Below are positions 26,751-34,699 of a stretch of 64,000 bases of DNA, one piece after another. Each line of letters starts with the position of its first letter. Positions within the stretch are counted from its first letter, which is position 1. A program made the position numbers and the translations under genes. The notes under the pieces are model-generated. The model saw only the letters and a list, made by a program, of their open reading frames with translations, had not been told where the DNA came from and made no database searches. Source of the DNA: Bradyrhizobium cytisi (lineage in GTDB: Bacteria > Pseudomonadota > Alphaproteobacteria > Rhizobiales > Xanthobacteraceae); the NCBI RefSeq assembly GCF_008123515.1, contig NZ_VSSR01000007.1, positions 62,001 to 126,000 of the forward strand. The letters are read 5' to 3'.

Positions 26751-28239
26751 CAAGGTCAAGCGACAGCATGACCAGGGCCGGCTGACTGTTCGGGAACGCA
26801 TCGACAGACTGGTCGACAAGGGCAGCTTCCACGAGATCGGTGCCGTTTCCGGCATCGGTGAGTACGATCCCAAGGGCGAGCTGAAAACCGTGACGCCGGC
26901 GAACTGCGTGTTCGGCCGCGCGCGCGTCGACGGCCGCACATTGGTCGTCGTCGGCGACGATTTCACGGTTCGCGGCGGCTCGGCGGATGCGTCGATCTCG
27001 GCAAAGCCCTTGATGGCGGAGGAGATGGCGCACGACTTCCGTCTGCCCATCATCCGCATCATCGAGGGCTCCGGCGGCGGCGGCTCGGTCAAGACCATCG
27101 AGACCAAGGGCGCGGCCAACCTGCCGGGTGGCATCGGCGGCACGCGCTGGTATCGCTTCACGACCGAGAATCTGTCGCGCGTGCCGGTGGTCGCGCTCGG
27201 CCTCGGCTCGGTTGCGGGCTTAGGCGCCGCGCGTCTGGCCGCAAGCCACTATTCCATCATGACGCGGAAGTCCGCGATGTTCGTCGCGGGTCCGCCGGTG
27301 GTGAAGGCGCTGGGGCAGAACCTCTCGAAGGAGGAGCTCGGCGGCGCCGACATCCAGACCCGCGCCGGTGCGGTCGATCATGCCGTCGACACCGAGGAGG
27401 AAGCTTTTGCCTGCGCGCGGCGCTTCCTGTCCTATCTGCCGTCATCGGTCTACGAGCTGCCGCCGACCTTGCCCTGCATCGACAATCCGGAGCGCAGCGA
27501 AGAGGCGCTGATGAATGCGGTGCCGCGCAACCGCAAGCAGGTCTACAAGATGCGGCCGATCATCGAGCAGGTGGTCGACAAGGGCTCGTTCTTCGAGGTC
27601 GCCAGTAATTTCGGCAAGCCGATCATTGTTGGTCTGGCGCGGCTCGAGGGCAGGGCGGTGATGTTGCTCGCCAGCGACAGCTTCCACTATGGCGGCTCCT
27701 GGACGGCGGATGCCTGCCAGAAGGTGGTGCGCTGGGTCGACTTCGCCGAGACCTTCCATCTGCCGATCGTCTATCTCATGGATTGCCCTGGCTTCATGAT
27801 CGGTCTCGACGCCGAGAAGGCGGCGACCATCCGCCACGGCGTCCGCGCCATGGCCGCGGTCAACCAGACCACCGTGCCCTGGTGCACCGTGATCCTGCGC
27901 AACGCCTTCGGCGTCGCCGGCGTGGTGCATCAGCCGGCCGACCGCTTCTCGATCCGCTACGCCTGGCCGTCGGCCTATTGGGGCTCGCTGCCGCTCGAGG
28001 GCGGCATCGAAGCCGCCTACCGCGCCGACATCGACGCGGCCGAGGACAAGGCCGCCAAGCTCAACGAGATCCAGGAGCGGCTCAACAAGCTGCGCTCGCC
28101 GTTTCGCTCGGCCGAAAAATTCTGGGTCGAGGAGATCATCGACCCGCGCAAGACGCGCTCGCTGCTGTGCGAGTTCGCACGGCTCGCCGAGCCGCTGCGA
28201 AAAGCAGGACCGCCGGAGAACATGACGATCCGGCCGTAG
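26680..28239 (+). CDS. Acyl-CoA carboxylase carboxyltransferase subunit (PccB-like)
   Basis: 519-residue biotin-dependent carboxyltransferase transferring CO2 from carboxybiotin to an acyl-CoA. Two crotonase-like halves are present: N-terminal with REMGGVDKVKRQHDQGRLTV and IIRIIEGSGGGGSVKTIETK, C-terminal with MDCPGFMIGLDAEKAATIRH and LRNAFGVAGVVHQPADRF. Propionyl-, methylcrotonyl- or geranyl-CoA cannot be separated by eye. ATG 26680 is preceded by GGAGGGA and lies within the IclR gene. The biotin carboxylase partner is not in the window. Confidence 0.9.
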   Translation: MNWKPELDELARREAFAREMGGVDKVKRQHDQGRLTVRERIDRLVDKGSFHEIGAVSGIGEYDPKGELKTVTPANCVFGRARVDGRTLVVVGDDFTVRGGSADASISAKPLMAEEMAHDFRLPIIRIIEGSGGGGSVKTIETKGAANLPGGIGGTRWYRFTTENLSRVPVVALGLGSVAGLGAARLAASHYSIMTRKSAMFVAGPPVVKALGQNLSKEELGGADIQTRAGAVDHAVDTEEEAFACARRFLSYLPSSVYELPPTLPCIDNPERSEEALMNAVPRNRKQVYKMRPIIEQVVDKGSFFEVASNFGKPIIVGLARLEGRAVMLLASDSFHYGGSWTADACQKVVRWVDFAETFHLPIVYLMDCPGFMIGLDAEKAATIRHGVRAMAAVNQTTVPWCTVILRNAFGVAGVVHQPADRFSIRYAWPSAYWGSLPLEGGIEAAYRADIDAAEDKAAKLNEIQERLNKLRSPFRSAEKFWVEEIIDPRKTRSLLCEFARLAEPLRKAGPPENMTIRP

Positions 28240-28288
28240 GTTTCGTCGGGCCTCAGGAACGATTTTCGGCGCTCCGCATTCAACCCGC

Positions 28289-28426
28289 ATGAGGAACCTG
28301 TATTTCGGCATCGGCGCTCTCGCCGGCGCGCTGGTTCTCCTCACGGTTTGGCTGGGCCAGCACGAACGCCAGGCGTCAATCGATCGCCTCGAGCAATGGG
28401 AGCTTCCGCGCTCACCTGAGCGCTAG
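28289..28426 (+). CDS. 45-residue single-helix membrane protein
   Basis: ATG 28289 to TAG 28426. Begins MRNLYFGIGALAGALVLLTV, continuing WLGQHERQA, then a polar tail with SIDRLEQWELP. One transmembrane helix and an amphipathic cytoplasmic or periplasmic tail. It lies 49 bp downstream of the carboxyltransferase. The ribosome site is weak, so expression could depend on read-through from that gene. Function unknown. Confidence 0.5.
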   Translation: MRNLYFGIGALAGALVLLTVWLGQHERQASIDRLEQWELPRSPER

Positions 28427-28730
28427 AGCATGATGATCAGGCTCGATGTGGCAACGAGTGAGATGCGCTCCCTCCCTCGCTTGCGGGGGAGGGTTGGGGA
28501 GAGGGTGTCTCCACAACGGGACAGTCCCCAAGAGGAAAGAACCCTCACCCGGCGCGCAGGACCATGCTTCGCATCGCCCGGACGCGCCGACCTCTCCCGT
28601 AAGCAGGAGAGGTGAACGAGCCCGCCGGTTGATTCGGCCTAAAGCCATTCCGTTTTAGCGGCGATGTCACCACTGGCGGGCACGCCACTGCCGCCGGCGT
28701 TGGCGGCGGCAGTGATGTGAGTGTTGACGA
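28427..28730. repeat. Intergenic region with dispersed inverted repeat (CTCCC...GGGAG family)
   Basis: The repeat spans about 28468-28613: CCCTCCCTCGCTTGCGGGGGAGGG opens it in two short arms, ACCCTCACCC and CCTCTCC-CGTAAGC-AGGAGAGG close it. It resembles the one at 50341-50485. The rest (28620-28730) shows no gene. Confidence 0.7.
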
Positions 28731-29006
28731 TCAACGCTTGGGTAGCGACGCCATCACTTCGCCCGCGTCTCCGTCTTCGAGGCAGGGTGTGACGGTCAAC
28801 GGGAGCAGGTCGGACCATTGCGCGAGCCAACGATACATGGCTTTGGGATCACTCGATTCAGAGATCGCAAATCCCTGTCCGTTCATGCCATGCCAGCGCC
28901 CCAACATCTTGACGCCTTCGGGTGGTGCGCCGCCGGTTTCTAGAAATCGGGCGACGGCTGCATTGAAGGTGCCTTGGGGTACACTCCAGGTGGTTATGAA
29001 TTTCAT
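28731..29006 (-). CDS. DUF3303 domain-containing protein
   Basis: 91-residue small protein beginning MKFITTWSVPQGTFNAAVAR and containing MLGRWHGMNGQGFAISES and the acidic C-terminal half typical of DUF3303 (ferredoxin-like, dimeric alpha-beta barrel relatives). No catalytic residues are assigned to the family. A strong site (GGGAGAATCGC) precedes the ATG at 29006. Monocistronic. Confidence 0.82.
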   Translation of the reverse strand: MKFITTWSVPQGTFNAAVARFLETGGAPPEGVKMLGRWHGMNGQGFAISESSDPKAMYRWLAQWSDLLPLTVTPCLEDGDAGEVMASLPKR

Positions 29007-29385
29007 GCGATTCTCCCATAACTGGAATTATTGGATGAATGCCGCGGCTGCGCCGCCTGCGCACGATAGCGCCTGCGTATCGAATAACAACGGCGAATGA
29101 ATGGGTGCGTTGGTTTGATCCAGGGCGCGGTTCTCTGACACCGTCGCGATCTTCTGCGTCGGGCGCAAAGCGAGCCTGGTCGCATGTCGCAAAGCGTTGG
29201 AAGCGCCAAAGGCAGGCGTTCGTACTCTGCGAGTTAATCATGTCGATCGCAACGTGTAGCTTATGAAAATTGAAGAGCGCGGCGTACAAATACAGCCGGT
29301 TTCGGCCGTTCTTTAGGCCCATTTCAGCCAAACTGATATTGGTTTCTCATTGCCCGGGGCAGGTCTTCAATTTCGGAGTCCTGCA
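29007..29385. other. Intergenic region without recognisable gene
   Basis: 379 bp between a minus-strand and a plus-strand gene. The short frames here have no ribosome sites or recognisable protein features. Presumably holds two divergent promoters. I see no strong palindrome. Confidence 0.6.
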
Positions 29386-29922
29386 ATGTTCAAGCAAGTT
29401 CTTTCTGCGTGTTTCTTCTTTGCCGTTAGCTCCATCGCCTCGGAAGCGCGACCGTACCACCTTCAACAAGCTTCCGAATGCAATGTGACCATGCCCTGCG
29501 ACTTCTCGTATTCGCAAACGCGCCGCGAGCGAGTGTCCAGGAGCTCACTGCAGGCGTACCGTTCGATGCGACTGACAGTGACTGACGCCGGTGGCGCCGC
29601 CGCGGCGGCGAATGTCTCCGGCGCGCAAATCGTCGGCGGCAGGCCGGCCGGTTGCCCGTCGTCCTTCTGCGGCTGCGGCGCGGCCCTGCGCGTGTTTGGT
29701 CATATCGTGCCGGAATTGAATCTCGCGGCCAATTGGCTGCGCTTTCCGCGGACATCGCCGGCGCCGGGAATGGTTGCGGCGCGACACGGCCACGTCTTCG
29801 TCCTGGAGCAGCCGCTGGGAGGCGACATGTGGATGGCCTATGACGCCAATTCGGGCGGCCATGCCACGCGCATGCACGCGCGTTCGCTACGGGGCTACAC
29901 CGTCGTCAACCCGCGCGGCTGA
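29386..29922 (+). CDS. Secreted hypothetical protein, possible CHAP/NlpC-like fold
   Basis: 178 residues; ATG 29386 with GGAG upstream. Signal peptide MFKQVLSACFFFAVSSIASE with cleavage near SEA. The mature part contains RPAGCPSSFCGCGAALRVFG, then SPAPGMVAARHGHVFVLEQ, and ends MAYDANSGGHATRMHARSL. Cys followed by Gly-His-Val after a PG turn resembles the order of CHAP/NlpC-P60 cysteine hydrolases, but this is a visual analogy. Family appears common in Bradyrhizobium. Function unproven. Confidence 0.7.
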   Translation: MFKQVLSACFFFAVSSIASEARPYHLQQASECNVTMPCDFSYSQTRRERVSRSSLQAYRSMRLTVTDAGGAAAAANVSGAQIVGGRPAGCPSSFCGCGAALRVFGHIVPELNLAANWLRFPRTSPAPGMVAARHGHVFVLEQPLGGDMWMAYDANSGGHATRMHARSLRGYTVVNPRG

Positions 29923-29949
29923 AATGACAGGGAGGGTGCCCGGCCTTCA

Positions 29950-31425
29950 TCACAGCCGCAGCACCTTCCCCGGATTCATGATGTTCTGCGGGTCGAGCGC
30001 GCGCTTGATGGTGCGCATGATGTCGAGCTCGGTCTTGGAGCGGTAGTGGCTGAGCTCGTCGAGCTTTTCGATGCCGATGCCGTGCTCGGCCGAGATCGAG
30101 CCGCCCATGGAGGTGATGAGATCGTTCACGGCCCGTGTGATCGCGGCGGTGTATTGGTTCAGGGCCTGCTGATCCATACCCTTCGGCCCCATGAACGAAA
30201 AATGCAGATTGCCGTCACCGATGTGGCCCAGCGGATAGGGGCGAATGGACGGGAGAATATCGAGCGCGGCCTTGAGCCCCTTGTCGATGAACTCCGGAAT
30301 TTTGGAGATCGCCACCGACACGTCGTAGCTGAGCCCCGGACCCTCGGCGCGTGAGGCCTCGGCCATGGCCTCCCGGATGCGCCACATGTTGCGCGATTGA
30401 CCGACGGTCTGCGCGATCGCCGCGTCGAGCACGCGACCGGCCTCGAGCTGGTCGGCGAGAAACTGCTCCAGCTTCTCGGACATGCCATCGGCCCCGTCCT
30501 GCCGCGGGCGCGAGGACGACCATTCAAGCAGCAGGTACCACGGCGTATCCGCCTTGAGTGGATCCTGGACGCCGGGGATGTGGCGCATCACAAGGTCGAC
30601 GGCCGCACGGCTCAGCAGCTCGCAGGACCCGACATTGTCCTCGGAGGCCGCATGCGCGTCGGACAGGATCTCCAGCGCCGCGCGCGGATCGCGGACAGCC
30701 AGCCACGCCGTGGCGACGTCCTTCGGCGCCGGCCATAGCTTGAGGACGGCCTTGGTGATGATGCCGAGCGTCCCCTCGGCGCCCATGAAGAGGTGCTTGA
30801 GGTCGTAGCCGGTGTTGTCCTTCTTCAGCGCACGCAATCCGTTCCAGACCTCGCCGTTCGGCAGGACGACCTCGAGCCCGAGCGCGAGGTTGCGCGCGTT
30901 GCCGTAGCGCAGCACCTGCACACCGCCGGCATTGGTCGAGAGATTGCCGCCGATCATGCAGGAACCCTGGGCGCCAAGGCTCAACGGCAGGAACCTGTCG
31001 TGCTCGGCCGCGGTCTCCTGAAGCGTCTGCAAAACGCAGCCGGCCTCGACCGTCATCGCATAGCCGACGGGATCGACGTCCAGCACGCGGTTCATGCGGC
31101 CCAGCGACAGCACGATGCCGGTGTGTGCAGGCCAGGGCGTGGCGGCGCCCATCAGCCCGGTGTTGCCACCCTGCGGCACGATCGCGACGCCGTGCTCATG
31201 GCAAAGCCGGACCACTTTCGAGACTTCCTCGGTGCTGCCAGGACGTATGACGGCCCCGGCGCCACCAGCCAGCAGCCCCCGCCAGTCTGTCACGAACGGC
31301 TGCTTGCCGTGCTCGTCTTCGATAATGCCCTTCGCGCCCACGATCGCGCGCAACGCGTCGCGTAGCTGGGCGGTCAAAGGCGCGGTCGGAATGGCGGGTA
31401 CGGGCGACGGGAAGGCAGTCGGCAT
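29950..31425 (-). CDS. FAD-binding oxidoreductase, D-2-hydroxyglutarate/D-lactate dehydrogenase type
   Basis: 491-residue flavoprotein of the vanillyl-alcohol-oxidase family. The FAD-binding PCMH domain (about 45-230) shows VAIVPQGGNTGLMGAATPWP and LGAQGSCMIGGNLSTNAGGV; the C-terminal cap has HIGDGNLHFSFMGP, the His of which belongs to the metal/substrate site, and SAEHGIGIEKLDEL. Oxidises a D-2-hydroxyacid and passes electrons probably to an electron-transfer flavoprotein. Monocistronic, convergent with the secreted protein. Confidence 0.9.
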   Translation of the reverse strand: MPTAFPSPVPAIPTAPLTAQLRDALRAIVGAKGIIEDEHGKQPFVTDWRGLLAGGAGAVIRPGSTEEVSKVVRLCHEHGVAIVPQGGNTGLMGAATPWPAHTGIVLSLGRMNRVLDVDPVGYAMTVEAGCVLQTLQETAAEHDRFLPLSLGAQGSCMIGGNLSTNAGGVQVLRYGNARNLALGLEVVLPNGEVWNGLRALKKDNTGYDLKHLFMGAEGTLGIITKAVLKLWPAPKDVATAWLAVRDPRAALEILSDAHAASEDNVGSCELLSRAAVDLVMRHIPGVQDPLKADTPWYLLLEWSSSRPRQDGADGMSEKLEQFLADQLEAGRVLDAAIAQTVGQSRNMWRIREAMAEASRAEGPGLSYDVSVAISKIPEFIDKGLKAALDILPSIRPYPLGHIGDGNLHFSFMGPKGMDQQALNQYTAAITRAVNDLITSMGGSISAEHGIGIEKLDELSHYRSKTELDIMRTIKRALDPQNIMNPGKVLRL

Positions 31426-31639
31426 TTTGTTTCCCCTGGCGCATCTTGGTGTGCACTGCGCGCGCGAAGCGCTTGGACCGCATTGTCCACGTTTGGGCCG
31501 CGAAGTCTATCGGCAACACTTGAACGATTTCAGCAAGGCGGTTGTCACATGCCCGCGCCCGTCAGGCAAAAACACCCTGTCAATCCCTCCGTGCAAAAAC
31601 ATTCTTGTTTACCGAAATTCGGTTATAGCGCATATTGCG

Positions 31640-32160
31640 TCCATCCCGCCCGCCACAAGGGGCGTTTCGCGATCGTCACGAGACGCGGGCAGGGAGGCGG
31701 TGGCCGCGACTGCGTCGGCGCGCATTCCAGGCTGCAGGGCGGGGCTCCTTCAGGGGTGTTCCGTGAGCAGCATGAGCGCGGCACGACACGGCGCTGACAG
31801 CGTCTTCGTCCGGCCCGGATGGCGAGCGCACGCCAGCCATCGGGGCGAGGGGCGGAGATGTGTGCGGACGGCAAAATCGTGTGGTCCTGGCGCCCGGAGC
31901 CTGTGCGTCAAGTCTTGTGGTGATGTGCGCTGTCCAACCGGGCTCGCAGATCAGTCATCCGCAAGGTGACGGGGGCAATAGTGCATCGCTCCCCGGGGAG
32001 AGCGCGACATAAGCCGTAAAGCCATTCGCGCAGGGAAGGCCGGGCGTTCCGGCGTCACCTGTTGTCCACCCCGTGCGCGTTTTTCCGCACACGGGACGCG
32101 GGTGCCAGCCGGCGCCCGGCCTTCCCTGTGCCCTTTCCATCAGAAGGGCGCGAAGATGAG
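31640..32160 (+). ncRNA. Structured, apparently dispersed non-coding element
   Basis: Three inverted repeats in order: TCCCGCCCG/CGGGCAGGGA (31644-31695) enclosing GCGTTTCG/CGAGACGC; CTCCCCGGGGAG (31989-32000); and a perfect 16-bp stem CAGGGAAGGCCGGGCG (32031-32046) with CGCCCGGCCTTCCCTG (32113-32128), whose interior has a CCGTG/CACGG hairpin around TTTTT. Blocks such as AAATCGTGTGGTCCTGGCG and ATAAGCCGTAAAGCCATTCG are familiar to me from many intergenic sites in Bradyrhizobiaceae. Whether it is transcribed, and on which strand, is unknown; the plus strand is a guess. Confidence 0.5.
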
Positions 32161-32252
32161 AGCAAAGCTCGGGCGAAATGAGCCGCGAGGATGCGAAGGT
32201 GTGTCTGCAAGCGAAAATGCGAATTGGGTGAGCGCAACGATGCGTCATACTC

Positions 32253-32332
32253 CGTCATTGCGAGCGCAGCGAAGCAATCCAGACTGTCTCCGAGGAAAGA
32301 CTCTGGATTGCTTCGCTGCGCTCGCAATGACG
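32253..32332. repeat. REP-like dispersed inverted repeat (CGTCATTGCGAG family), copy B
   Basis: 80 bp, CGTCATTGCGAGCG to CTCGCAATGACG with GAAGCAATCCAGA/TCTGGATTGCTTC arms. A partial end (GGCTCGCAATGACGAGG) recurs at about 32365-32381. Confidence 0.85.
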
Positions 32333-32390
32333 ATGGGAGGCAGCTCTCGTTCCACGCTCGATCAGGCTCGCAATGACGAGGAGAATAGGA

Positions 32391-33587
32391 CTACGACGCG
32401 CTCTCCGTCTCCCGGTGCACGTCGTGCACCACGAGCCCCATGCCTTCGTCTGGCATCTTGATCCAGTCGCGGCGCTTCAGGGTGCGCTTGGTGTCCTCGT
32501 ACCCGCTCGTCCAGTGCTCGCGCATCGAGGTGCCAGAGAATTCGTGGTCCTTGGCGTCGCCTTCATAGGCCTTCTGCTGGTAGATCAAATGCAGGATCGC
32601 GATCTCCGGCATGTTGCGCAGGCTCGTCTTGAGGCTGCGATCCTCGTCGGACAATTGCTCGTCCGGAATCTTCGCGAGCGCCTTGTAGAGCAGCACCTTG
32701 AGATTATGCGTGCGGCGGTAGACGTCGGTGTTGTGGCGGGTGCGCGAGGAATACATGATGTCCTTGTGGCGGGCCATCACGTCCTGGATCGAGCGCGGCA
32801 GCACGCCGCGCGCGCTGAACAGGTCGACCTGGAACACCAGCGAATTGATCGCGTCCTCCTGGTCGAGCAGATGCTGCAGCGGCGTGTTGGAGACGATGCC
32901 GCCGTCCCAGAAATGATCGGTGCCGATCCGCACCATCGGCAGCGCCGGAGGCAGCGCGCCGGACGCCATGATGTGCTCCGGCTCGATCTCGTCATGGGCG
33001 TTGTCAAAATAGATGAAGTTGCCCGAGAGCACGTTGACCGCGCCGACCGCGAAGCGGATCTTCTTCTCGTTGATGAGGTCGAAGTCGACGAGCTCCAGCA
33101 AGGTCGCCTTGAGTGCCGCCGTGTCATAATAGCTCGTCGCGGTTCTGGCGCCGACGGCGCTGAACCAGGGATTGACCTGGTGCGGGGTGAAGAAGCCCGG
33201 CTGGCCCATCGCGGACGTCATCCAGGAGCTGTAGAGGTTGCGCCACTGGCGGAAAATGTCGCCGTCGGGCGTGTAGTGCCAGATCTTGCGATTGGTGATG
33301 CGCTCCCAGAACACGCGCAGCGCATCGAGCCGCTTCTCCGGCCTGTTGCCGGCGATGATCGCCGAGTTGATCGCGCCGATCGAAACGCCGGTGACCCAGT
33401 CGGGCTCGATGCCGGCCTCGTGCAGCGCCTGGTAGACGCCGGCCTGGTAGGCGCCGAGCGCGCCGCCGCCTTGCAGGACCAGCGCGACGCGGTCGCAGCG
33501 CTCCGGCCGCCAGCCCCGTGCGGGCGGCTGGCGGGTCTGATGTGTCTGTTGCGACGTCTGTGTCGCCTGCGACGTCCGGGCGTCCAT
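32391..33587 (-). CDS. Patatin-like phospholipase with DUF3734 C-terminus
   Basis: 398-residue serine acyl hydrolase. Oxyanion loop VLQGGGALGAYQAGVYQALH, nucleophile elbow WVTGVSIGAINSAII (GxSxG) and the catalytic Asp in HFWDGGIVSNTP (DGG). The C-terminal 100 residues match the DUF3734 extension of rhizobial patatins (PHB-associated and phospholipid roles are proposed in the family). Start 33587 has AGGAGG upstream. Divergent from the acetoacetate decarboxylase gene. Confidence 0.92.
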   Translation of the reverse strand: MDARTSQATQTSQQTHQTRQPPARGWRPERCDRVALVLQGGGALGAYQAGVYQALHEAGIEPDWVTGVSIGAINSAIIAGNRPEKRLDALRVFWERITNRKIWHYTPDGDIFRQWRNLYSSWMTSAMGQPGFFTPHQVNPWFSAVGARTATSYYDTAALKATLLELVDFDLINEKKIRFAVGAVNVLSGNFIYFDNAHDEIEPEHIMASGALPPALPMVRIGTDHFWDGGIVSNTPLQHLLDQEDAINSLVFQVDLFSARGVLPRSIQDVMARHKDIMYSSRTRHNTDVYRRTHNLKVLLYKALAKIPDEQLSDEDRSLKTSLRNMPEIAILHLIYQQKAYEGDAKDHEFSGTSMREHWTSGYEDTKRTLKRRDWIKMPDEGMGLVVHDVHRETESAS

Positions 33588-33709
33588 GATGATGCCTCCT
33601 GCCTTGATTGGACGATTGCGGCCGGTGGTGACGGCGTGATGACAAAGCCGGCCGATGCATCCTTTGCATGCAGGTCAGTTGGGGCGGGAATGGCAGGAGG
33701 TCGTGCGGC

Positions 33710-33724
33710 TGACGGAAATCGTCA
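33710..33724. promoter_or_regulatory. Small inverted repeat in the patatin/adc divergent region
   Basis: TGACG-GAAAT-CGTCA, perfect 5-bp arms, roughly central between the two divergent start codons. Possible regulator site; weak on its own. Confidence 0.25.
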
Positions 33725-33806
33725 CACCGCAGTCAATGACGGCGGCTAGCAATTTGGGTAAAGTCGGAACTTGCCGGACATCACAGCATCACCAGAGGAG
33801 ACAGCG

Positions 33807-34589
33807 ATGCGCAGGGAAGATTTGCTGAGGCTTCCGTCCATGCCGGCCGCCGGGCCGAGCTATCCGGCCGGGCCGTACCGCTTCGTCAACCGCGAATTCC
33901 TCGTCATCACCTACGAGACCGATCCGGACCTGATCCGTGCCGGCCTGCCTGAGCCGCTGGAGCCGATCGACCAGCCGATCGTGCACTACGAATGGATCAA
34001 GATGCCGGACTCCTCCGGCTTCGGCAGCTACACCGAGTCCGGCCTCGTAATTCCAGCGCGGCTGCACGGCGAGGAGGTCAACTTCGTCTCGCAGATGTAT
34101 CTCGACGATGATCCGCCGATCGCGGCCGGCCGCGAGATCTGGGGCTTTCCCAAGAAGTACGCCCATCCCAAACTCGAGATCGTCAAGGACACGCTGACGG
34201 GCACGCTTGAATATGCCGGCCAGCTCGTCGCCATGGGCACGATGGGCTACAAGCACGAGAGCATGGCCGGCAACGGCGATCTCACCCGCGCCACGCTGTC
34301 GAAGACGCAGATCAATCTGAAGATGATCCCGGGCGTCGACGGAAATCTCGAGGTCTGTCAGCTCGTCGCCATTAACCTGATCGACATCGTGCCGAAGGGC
34401 TCCTGGATGGGTCCCGGCCGGCTGCATTTGGTGCCGCACGTCAACGCCCCGGTCGCGGATTTTCCGGTCCGCCGCTGTATCGGCGCGCATCACTATATCG
34501 CCGACCTGACGCTGCCGTTCGGCCGCGTGGTGCACGATTACATCAAGGAAGCGGAGACTGAGGCTGCGACGGGGTTGGCGGCGGAGTAG
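33807..34589 (+). CDS. adc: Acetoacetate decarboxylase
   Basis: 260 residues; ATG 33807 with AGAGGAG upstream. Decarboxylates acetoacetate to acetone and CO2 through a Schiff-base lysine, here in AAGREIWGFPKKYAHPKLEI (adjacent Lys pair). YEWIKMPDSSGFGSYTESG and DLTLPFGRVVHDYIKEAE are typical. Divergent from the patatin gene, which could connect lipid or polyhydroxybutyrate breakdown to acetoacetate; that link is inferred from position only. Confidence 0.93.
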   Translation: MRREDLLRLPSMPAAGPSYPAGPYRFVNREFLVITYETDPDLIRAGLPEPLEPIDQPIVHYEWIKMPDSSGFGSYTESGLVIPARLHGEEVNFVSQMYLDDDPPIAAGREIWGFPKKYAHPKLEIVKDTLTGTLEYAGQLVAMGTMGYKHESMAGNGDLTRATLSKTQINLKMIPGVDGNLEVCQLVAINLIDIVPKGSWMGPGRLHLVPHVNAPVADFPVRRCIGAHHYIADLTLPFGRVVHDYIKEAETEAATGLAAE

Positions 34590-34699
34590 GACGGCGCGCC
34601 ATCATCAAACTGTAACACTGGCGTAATTGACTGCACCGGAGGACCCGGAGGAGGCCAGTAACGGCCCCCGGGCATGGGCTGCAATGATTTGGGGTCAGC

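Larger units (their letters stand above)
31426..32390. other. 965-bp non-coding region with structured dispersed element
   Basis: No convincing coding frame: the long plus-strand frame through it is mainly antisense to the flavoprotein and then Cys/Arg-rich without domains. The region holds the structured element at 31640-32160, a REP-like repeat at 32253-32332 and a half copy of its end near 32366-32379. 31426-31640 presumably contains the flavoprotein promoter. Confidence 0.7.

Noticed and set aside
29039..29266. Short plus-strand frame between DUF3303 and the secreted protein
   Set aside because: No ribosome site, no recognisable features and atypical composition.
31094..31969. 291-codon plus-strand frame through the flavoprotein start and the gene-free region
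   Set aside because: First part is antisense to the flavoprotein; the rest is Cys/Arg-rich, domain-free and coincides with the structured element.
34607..34630. Possible Pho-box-like direct repeat (CTGTAAC then GCGTAAT) upstream of zntB
   Set aside because: Poor match to the 7-bp consensus in both halves and no phosphate genes nearby.
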